Source of the DNA: Muribaculaceae bacterium
GTDB taxonomy: Bacteria > Bacteroidota > Bacteroidia > Bacteroidales > Muribaculaceae
Assembly (NCBI GenBank): GCA_017557665.1
Contig: JAFYYI010000061.1
Coordinates: forward strand, 1 to 38,599
Direction of reading: 5' to 3'
DNA: 38,599 nt
Under the pieces are notes generated by a model. It was given only the letters and a program-made list of their open reading frames with translations. It was not told where the DNA came from and ran no database searches. Positions 32,755-38,599 of the stretch are shown piece by piece. Made by a program: the position numbers and the translations under genes. Every line of letters starts with the position of its first letter. The stretch's first letter is position 1.

Positions 32755-34002
32755 ATGGATCCAATATATAACCTTGGTATAGCCACCTACCGTAATGCCG
32801 TGAGGATAGCTGCCGTGCGCAAACGCAAGGCCAAACTGATGCTGCGAGGACAACGCCGCTGTTTCCGCACGCTGCAGCGCAAACTCGACCCGGCAGGAGG
32901 CTATATCTGGATTCACGCCTCGTCACTGGGAGAGTTTGAGCAGGGAAGGCCGCTCATCGAGAAGATCAAGCGCGAACAGCCCGATGCCCGCATCCTGTTA
33001 TCGTTCTTCTCCCCCTCGGGCTATGAGGTGCGCAAGAACTTCAGCAAGGTGGATACCGTGGTTTACCTGCCGTTCGATATGCCCAACAATGTCAAGAAAT
33101 TCCTCGACCTGGTCAAGCCGTCGATGGCGATTTTCGTCAAGTATGAGTTCTGGGGCAACTACCTGCAGGCGCTCAAGCATCGCGGTGTACCTACATACAT
33201 CATTTCGGCCATCTTCAGGCCCGGGCAGATTTTCTTCCGCCCCTGGGGTGGCATGTTCCGCAAGATGCTCAAGTGCTTCGACACGCTGTTCGTGCAGAAC
33301 GAGCAGTCACGGCAACTGCTCGAGGGCATCGGCATCAAGAATGTGGTGGTGGCTGGTGACACACGTTTTGACCGCGTGGCCGACGTCAAGGCGGCAGCAC
33401 GCGAGTTCCCGCTGATTGCCAAGTTTGTCGAGGACACCCGCTTCACGCTCGTCATGGGCAGTTCGTGGCCTCCCGACGAGGACATCGTCATCCCCTACTT
33501 CAACGCTCACCGCGAGATGAAACTCATCATCGCACCTCACGAGTTTGACAGGCAACGCCTGCACGTGCTCATGTCCAAGCTGGCCCGCCCGGCACGTTTC
33601 TACAGCGAAGCGACCCCCCAGAACATCCAGGGCAGCGACTGCCTCATCATCGACAGTTTCGGCCTCTTGTCATCGCTCTACCGGTATGGCCAGGCGGCCT
33701 ATGTGGGCGGCGGTTTCGGTGCCGGCATCCACAACATCAACGAGGCTGCCGTCTATGGCATTCCTGTCATCTTCGGACCCAAGTACCATAAATTCCAGGA
33801 AGCCACCGACCTGATTGACGTTGACGGTGCCATGAGCATCCACGACGCCGACACGTTCTCGGCAGCCATGGACCCCCTGCTCGAGAATGAGCCGCTGCGC
33901 CTGAAGTGCGGAAAAGCCGCCGGTGAATACATCCATTCCCACCTGGGCGGCACCCAACTCATCTACGACCAGATTTTCCCAAAGGTCACGTCCGAAACGT
34001 GA
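32755..34002 (+). CDS. waaA: 3-deoxy-D-manno-octulosonic acid (Kdo) transferase
   Basis: GT30-family inner membrane glycosyltransferase of 415 residues that adds Kdo from CMP-Kdo to lipid A precursor in LPS synthesis. Recognisable elements: WIHASSLGEFEQGRPLIE (catalytic Glu region), LSFFSPSGYEV, KYEFWGNYLQ, SAIFRPGQIFF, AGDTRFDRV, and the C-terminal CMP-binding GGGFGAGIHNINEAAVYG. The ATG at 32755 fits the family N-terminus, although the frame is open further upstream inside the preceding gene. It is the last gene of the surE run. Confidence 0.95.
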   Translation: MDPIYNLGIATYRNAVRIAAVRKRKAKLMLRGQRRCFRTLQRKLDPAGGYIWIHASSLGEFEQGRPLIEKIKREQPDARILLSFFSPSGYEVRKNFSKVDTVVYLPFDMPNNVKKFLDLVKPSMAIFVKYEFWGNYLQALKHRGVPTYIISAIFRPGQIFFRPWGGMFRKMLKCFDTLFVQNEQSRQLLEGIGIKNVVVAGDTRFDRVADVKAAAREFPLIAKFVEDTRFTLVMGSSWPPDEDIVIPYFNAHREMKLIIAPHEFDRQRLHVLMSKLARPARFYSEATPQNIQGSDCLIIDSFGLLSSLYRYGQAAYVGGGFGAGIHNINEAAVYGIPVIFGPKYHKFQEATDLIDVDGAMSIHDADTFSAAMDPLLENEPLRLKCGKAAGEYIHSHLGGTQLIYDQIFPKVTSET

Positions 34003-34304
34003 GACAAAAAATAAAAATGTCTAATTTTTTTACGTTTTTTTGACGTTTTACCGTTTTCCGTATGAAATAATCCGCCGAGCGCTTGGCTAATGGCTCTGCT
34101 CATCCTAACTTTGTCATGGTATGATGTAATGCACAACATATCATGACATGATTTTTTATACTCACAGGGCGAGCCTTCAGACAGCCAAAAACAAATCGGA
34201 TTCGGCGAAGTACAATGTTCTCACGCCCAAAATCAAACATCCCTCGGCAAGGGAACAGATGCCACGGTTGAGGAGAACCAACCCACGGCGACATGATTAT
34301 TCTT
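34003..34304 (+). promoter_or_regulatory. Noncoding region and promoter of the large LRR gene
   Basis: TTGG at 34083-34086, 19 bp, TAACTTTG at 34106-34113 form a good promoter. The leader to the start codon is about 185 nt and has no recognisable riboswitch, only a small CCCT/AGGG hairpin near 34241. Before the promoter, a T-rich stretch at 34019-34055 begins with TGTCTAATTTTTT, also found at 11228. No gene is seen. Confidence 0.6.
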
Positions 34305-37300
34305 ATGAAACATCTAAACATTTTGCTCAGGGCCGCCCTGTTACTGCTCATCCTGCCCATTTCACTGGGTGCGGATGCCATCACCGAATTTTACTATCAG
34401 GGCATCATGTTTCGTTTCACGGGCAACGGCACCTGTAAAGTCATCCAGCCTGGATGGTACAGCGAGAACGGCTACAGTGGAGTCATCAATATTCCTCGCA
34501 CGGTAAATGCTGCCGTCTATGATGCCTGGTCCAGCAACTCCACCGGTACCAACGTCTCGCTTATTGTCACTGGCATTGACGACAATGCTTTCAGAGACTG
34601 CTCGGGACTCACCAGCGTCACCATCCCTAACACCGTGACCAACATCGGCAAAAATGCCTTCTATGGATGCCGGAGTCTCACCAGCGTCACCATCCCCAAC
34701 TCGGTGGACACTATCCAGGCTTCGGCTTTTGCCAAGTGTTGGGCACTGACCTCGGTAAACATCCCCAACTCGGTTCGATATCTGGGTTGGAACGCTTTCT
34801 ATGACTGTTCTGCGCTCACCAGCGTCACCATATCTTCGTCCGTACGAGAGTTGAACGGCACTTTCTGCAGCTGCTCGGCGCTCACCAGCGTCAATGTGCC
34901 GTCATCAGTCGTTAAACTCGATCGCGCGTTCATCAACTGCTCCAGTCTCACCGACGTGAAACTCCCCGCTTCGCTCATCACCATCGGCGAGAACACGTTT
35001 GAAGGTTGTACCCTGCTGTCAAGCATTTACATCCCTAACTCTGTGGCCACCATCGGCGAGAGGGCTTTCAGCGGCACTGCCTTGACAGGCATTGAGCTTC
35101 CCGAGACGCTCACGACGTTGGGCAAGTATGCCTTTTTAAGCTGTAACAACCTGGAAAGCGTTTCAGTCAGGGCAATGAATCCGCCATCGATGTTCGACAG
35201 CGACTGCTTCTCCAATTACACCTATCAAAATGCCATCCTGAAGGTTCCTCTGGCTGCGACCCAGGTCTACACGACGACCGACTGGTGGAACTTATTCGTC
35301 CCTGACAATGTAATTGGCTCCAGCGACCTGGATCACCCCTACGACTTCACCGTTAACGGAATTTACTATTTGAAAACTGGCTCGTCGACAGTCAGTGTGG
35401 TCGCCGGTGACAGCCCTTACAGCGGCAACGTGGACATTCCCGCAACAGTCTCCAACAATGGCATCACCTATAACGTGACGGCTATCGGCAACAGTGCATT
35501 TGAAGACTGCACCGGACTGACGGCCGTCAGCATCCCCGGCTCGGTGACAAGCATCGGCAGTAACGCGTTCATGAACTGCCGCAGTCTGGGCAGCATCACC
35601 CTGCCCGATGGCCTGACGTCCATCGGTGACAATGCATTGAAGGGATGTGAAAGTATTTCAAGCCTGACGATACCCCAAGGGGTCACCTACCTCGGCGAGA
35701 ACGCTCTGGCGGGCATGACAGGTCTGACTTCACTCACGTGGAACGCCGCCAATTGCTGGACCAACGGCAACCTGGCGACCGCGACGCTCAGAAACGTGAC
35801 CATCGGCGAGGGCGTCGAACTGCTCCCGTGGGGCTTTGTCGCAGGGGCGCCCATCACCTCAATTCAATTCCCGCAATCACTCGAGACCATCGCGGGCAGC
35901 GCTTTTGAAGGCTGCAACGGCTTAACGTCCCTGACCATTCCCGAGGGTATCACCGCCATCGGCTCCAGGGCTTTCTATAACTGCTCATCGCTCACCGCCC
36001 TTCACTGGAATGCCCGTGAATGCTGGACCAACGGCGACATGCCGACGCCCGACATCACCAGTGTTTCTATCGGCAACCAGGTCGAGGTATTGCCCACGGC
36101 CTTCATCCTGGGCTCTCACATCACGGCCATCGACATCCCCATCTCGGTCAAGGTCATCGGCAACAGCGCGTTCAGCGACTGCACTGAAATGACCAGCATC
36201 ACGATTCCCGACTCGGTGCGCAACATCGGCGCCCTGGCGTTTAACGGCTGCACCGGCCTGACAAGCCTGACCATCGGCAAGAGTGTGGATGCCATTGCCG
36301 ATGACAGCTTCAGCAACAGCACGGGCCTCACCTCACTCACCTGGAACGCTCGCCATTGCACGAGCAATGGCAACATGACCACCAGTAACATTGAGCAGGT
36401 GACCATCGGCAATGAAGTGGAAGTACTGCCTTGGGGATTTGCAGCCAACTCCAAAATCACCCATGTGGAACTGCCTAACTCGCTAACCAACATCGGCAAC
36501 GAGAACTATTCTGAATATGATCGACCAACAGGTGCTTTCGAGAATTGTTTCTCGCTGACAAATATTGTCATCCCTAATTCAGTAACCACTATCGGCATCG
36601 ACGCTTTCTATAATTGCCAGGGTATCACCAATATTGAGATTCCCAGTTCTGTCACCAATATCAATAGTTATGCGTTTTCCTACTGCACAGGGCTGACGAC
36701 TTTCACCACCGGTGAGAATGTCGAGCGCATCGGCAGTTCGGCCTTTGCCTACTGCAGCAACCTGGAACAAGTCAACCTTAATCTGGGACTGAAAACTATC
36801 GGCGGCAACGCATTCTACTATTGTTGGAAACTCCAAAGCATCGACGTGCCCAACACGGTAACCTCTATGCGCTGGGCCTTCTCGGACTGCGGCATTTCCT
36901 ATCTTAAACTGCCCGATGGTCTCACCTCAATTGGCATGTATGAATTCGAGGGGTGCTATAACCTCAAATATATCAACATCGGCAGTGGGGTAAGACGGAT
37001 TGCATCTTGGGCCTTCAGCCACTCAGGCATTACCAGCATGGACATTCCTGACAATGTCCTGGAGATCGAAAGCTATGCATTCGAGGAATGTTACGACCTG
37101 CAGAGCGTCACTATCGGCAACGGATGCCAGTATTTGGGACAAGGCGCGTTCTACATGTGCAACTCTCTCCAGTTCATCTCCGTCAGCGAGGACAATCCCG
37201 TCTATGACTCGCGCAACGACTGCAACGCCATCATTGAGACGGCCACCAACAGGCTTGTGCATGGTTGCCCCGGCAGTACAATTCCGAGGTCAGTAACCAT

Positions 37301-37745
37301 CATTGGTGAAGGTGCCTTTGACTACTGCCCTGCTTTGATGGAGATCACTATACCCAGCAGAGTTAAGAGCATCGAAGATGATGCCTTCGGCTATTGTCCT
37401 GGACTCACCAGCATCACGTGCCTGGTTAAGGACCCCATCGAGATTAGCGACTGCACCTTCGACCTTTGTTACGACGCGACCCTCTACGTCCGCAACGAGT
37501 CGGTCGAGGCCTACAGGAATGCTCCCGTCTGGAAGAATTTCTCGTATATTGAAGGCATCGACTATACCGAGCCAGGCGACCTTGACGAGAACGGCGAGTT
37601 GACCATCTCTGACGCGATCAACCTGATCAACCTTATCATTAACAACACTGTCGTCGAGGATCCGAATGGCGATGTCAACGGCGACGGTATCGTGAACATC
37701 TCTGATGTCATCGAACTCATCAACACAGTGCTCAACGAGGTCTAA
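34305..37745 (+). CDS. Large BspA-like LRR protein with C-terminal dockerin-like domain
   Basis: Exported protein of 1146 residues. Signal peptide (about 1-25) is followed by LRR_5 arrays. The first array runs to about residue 340. A fresh cap domain (VNGIYYLKTGSSTVSV, about 350) restarts a second, longer array, so the protein looks like two fused LRR units. The second contains three longer modules (WNAxxCxxNG ... VEVLPxxF; starts near 477, 566, 678), and near 970 the BspA motif NPVYDSRNDCNAIIETATN. The last about 55 residues have two Ca-binding dockerin-like repeats (GDLDENGELTISDAINLIN and GDVNGDGIVNISDVIELIN). An in-frame ATG at 34293 is an alternative start. Likely role: adhesion or ligand binding at the surface. 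Confidence 0.9.
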   Translation: MKHLNILLRAALLLLILPISLGADAITEFYYQGIMFRFTGNGTCKVIQPGWYSENGYSGVINIPRTVNAAVYDAWSSNSTGTNVSLIVTGIDDNAFRDCSGLTSVTIPNTVTNIGKNAFYGCRSLTSVTIPNSVDTIQASAFAKCWALTSVNIPNSVRYLGWNAFYDCSALTSVTISSSVRELNGTFCSCSALTSVNVPSSVVKLDRAFINCSSLTDVKLPASLITIGENTFEGCTLLSSIYIPNSVATIGERAFSGTALTGIELPETLTTLGKYAFLSCNNLESVSVRAMNPPSMFDSDCFSNYTYQNAILKVPLAATQVYTTTDWWNLFVPDNVIGSSDLDHPYDFTVNGIYYLKTGSSTVSVVAGDSPYSGNVDIPATVSNNGITYNVTAIGNSAFEDCTGLTAVSIPGSVTSIGSNAFMNCRSLGSITLPDGLTSIGDNALKGCESISSLTIPQGVTYLGENALAGMTGLTSLTWNAANCWTNGNLATATLRNVTIGEGVELLPWGFVAGAPITSIQFPQSLETIAGSAFEGCNGLTSLTIPEGITAIGSRAFYNCSSLTALHWNARECWTNGDMPTPDITSVSIGNQVEVLPTAFILGSHITAIDIPISVKVIGNSAFSDCTEMTSITIPDSVRNIGALAFNGCTGLTSLTIGKSVDAIADDSFSNSTGLTSLTWNARHCTSNGNMTTSNIEQVTIGNEVEVLPWGFAANSKITHVELPNSLTNIGNENYSEYDRPTGAFENCFSLTNIVIPNSVTTIGIDAFYNCQGITNIEIPSSVTNINSYAFSYCTGLTTFTTGENVERIGSSAFAYCSNLEQVNLNLGLKTIGGNAFYYCWKLQSIDVPNTVTSMRWAFSDCGISYLKLPDGLTSIGMYEFEGCYNLKYINIGSGVRRIASWAFSHSGITSMDIPDNVLEIESYAFEECYDLQSVTIGNGCQYLGQGAFYMCNSLQFISVSEDNPVYDSRNDCNAIIETATNRLVHGCPGSTIPRSVTIIGEGAFDYCPALMEITIPSRVKSIEDDAFGYCPGLTSITCLVKDPIEISDCTFDLCYDATLYVRNESVEAYRNAPVWKNFSYIEGIDYTEPGDLDENGELTISDAINLINLIINNTVVEDPNGDVNGDGIVNISDVIELINTVLNEV

Positions 37746-37774
37746 GCCTCACATAACTTTTCATCTCAACAGCG

Positions 37775-37806
37775 GGTGCGTCATGACGATGGCGCACCTT
37801 GCTTTT
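37775..37806 (+). terminator. Intrinsic terminator after the large LRR gene
   Basis: A 10-bp stem with one G-T pair (37775-37784 with 37789-37798) around a four-base loop, followed by TTGCTTTT. Confidence 0.78.
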
Positions 37807-37851
37807 GCCTGTATCCCAAAACACGTTAAGACAAAAAAAATCATAAAAACG

Positions 37852-37882
37852 TTGAATATTAACGGGAAATGTTATACCTTTG
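37852..37882 (+). promoter_or_regulatory. Promoter of the DUF177-rpmF operon
   Basis: TTGA at 37852-37855, 19 bp, TACCTTTG at 37875-37882, 27 bp before the start codon. Confidence 0.72.
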
Positions 37883-37908
37883 TGGCGCTTTAACGAAAAT
37901 TTCAGGAG

Positions 37909-38457
37909 ATGGTAGATGCTTTGAAGTTGAAAATCAAGACGTTACCATTTGGCATTCATACGGTTGAATGTCATGTGGACGAATCTTTTTTTAATACCGA
38001 TGAGCAGAACGAAGTGCGCCACGCCGATGTGGATGTCATCCTAAATGTGACCCGCAAGAGCGAGAACACCTTCCGCTTGGAAATCGCCTGTCACGGCACA
38101 GTGACTGTTCCCTGTGACCGCTGCCTCGACGATTTGGATTTGCCAGTGGATGAAGACTACAGCCTGAACGTGGAGCAAATGGGCGATGAGCTTGACGATA
38201 CAGGCGACGAGCTCTTGATAGTGCCCTCGGACTGGCGGGAGCTGGATGCCGCACCCCTGGTGCGCGACACCGTGCTGCTCGCTATACCGATGACGCACTG
38301 TCATGAGAACGAAGACGACTGCAATCCCGTCATGCTCGATGTCCTTGACAGCCATCTCGCCGGGACCGTCCACGTCGACGATGACGACCAACAGAGTGAA
38401 ACAAACGGCACCGACCCCCGTTGGGAGGCGCTCAAGAAACTTAAAGAACAACAATAA
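37909..38457 (+). CDS. YceD/DUF177 family protein
   Basis: Soluble acidic protein of 182 residues of the YceD (DUF177) family, usually encoded beside rpmF and linked in other organisms to 23S rRNA accumulation. The family marker VPCDRCLDDLDLPV (about residues 64-77) is present, as is the second-half motif with CHENEDDCNP. The C-terminus DPRWEALKKLKEQQ is typical of the family. Gene order DUF177-rpmF with a 21-bp gap supports the call. Confidence 0.92.
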   Translation: MVDALKLKIKTLPFGIHTVECHVDESFFNTDEQNEVRHADVDVILNVTRKSENTFRLEIACHGTVTVPCDRCLDDLDLPVDEDYSLNVEQMGDELDDTGDELLIVPSDWRELDAAPLVRDTVLLAIPMTHCHENEDDCNPVMLDVLDSHLAGTVHVDDDDQQSETNGTDPRWEALKKLKEQQ

Positions 38458-38478
38458 CTTTTAAATAACAACAAGAAA

Positions 38479-38599
38479 ATGGCACATCCTAAAAGAAGAC
38501 AGTCTAAGACTCGTACCGCTAAGCGCCGCACCCACGACGTGGCTGTGGCTCCGACCATCGCTCAGTGCTCTAACTGTGGTGCATGGCATGTTTATCACA
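38479..38599 (+). CDS. rpmF: Large-subunit ribosomal protein L32 (3' end beyond window)
   Basis: Forty codons are visible, starting MAHPKRRQSKTRTAKRRTHD and continuing to a zinc-ribbon half CSNCGAWHVYH, which is diagnostic for bL32. The reading frame continues past the window edge. It follows DUF177 by 21 bp. Confidence 0.96.
   Translation, partial: MAHPKRRQSKTRTAKRRTHDVAVAPTIAQCSNCGAWHVYH

Overview
The window looks like a chromosomal segment of a member of the Bacteroidales, a gut lineage such as Muribaculaceae or Prevotellaceae. The support is promoters of the Bacteroidetes type (TAnnTTTG at -7, often TTTG or TTGG 18-20 bp upstream), BspA-like leucine-rich-repeat proteins, a type IX secretion C-terminal domain, a FISUMP-domain protein, and Bacteroidetes-only families (DUF2851, DUF4919). 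Core genes are visibly GC-rich. I cannot fix genus or species from sequence alone.

Left part (1-6187): the 5' end of a secreted BspA-like LRR gene (minus strand) runs off the left edge. Next comes an AT-richer integrative element of about 5.0 kb (1097-6127), bounded by a perfect 15-bp direct repeat taken from the 3' end of tRNA-Phe(GAA). It encodes a tyrosine recombinase, two excisionase-type helix-turn-helix proteins and three proteins I do not recognise, with repeat-rich noncoding DNA. No relaxase, transposase, resistance or toxin gene is visible. The element rebuilds the tRNA 3' end and also supplies a new terminator 16 nt past it, while the original tRNA terminator lies stranded on the other side at 1049-1085. 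Short TGCCAGTTA/TGCCAGTAA repeats sit near both ends, and one of them contains the -33 box of the integrase promoter.

Middle part (6283-25964): a cell-envelope cluster has a UbiA-family polyprenyl-phosphate phosphoribosyltransferase, a HAD phosphatase fused to a GT-C-like membrane domain, and a DUF2851 protein. A minus-strand pair follows (family 2 glycosyltransferase, then class A PBP). Then come a Rieske-like lipoprotein, an NlpC/P60 endopeptidase, a secreted esterase, a Rel (p)ppGpp synthetase/hydrolase with a PgpH-type HD phosphodiesterase, an orphan membrane protein, a DUF4919 protein, and two translationally coupled secreted proteins.

Right part (26026-38599): a long-chain acyl-CoA ligase, a small lipoprotein and nagB (minus) precede a surE-gltX-outer membrane protein-waaA run. 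A very large LRR protein with a C-terminal dockerin-like domain follows, then DUF177/YceD with rpmF (cut by the right edge). Many units are separated by clear intrinsic terminators.

The most interesting items are the tRNA-Phe element with its terminator replacement, the phosphatase/GT-C fusion, heptamer tandem repeats placed exactly against stop or start codons, and a possible MITE-like structure at 15441-15715.
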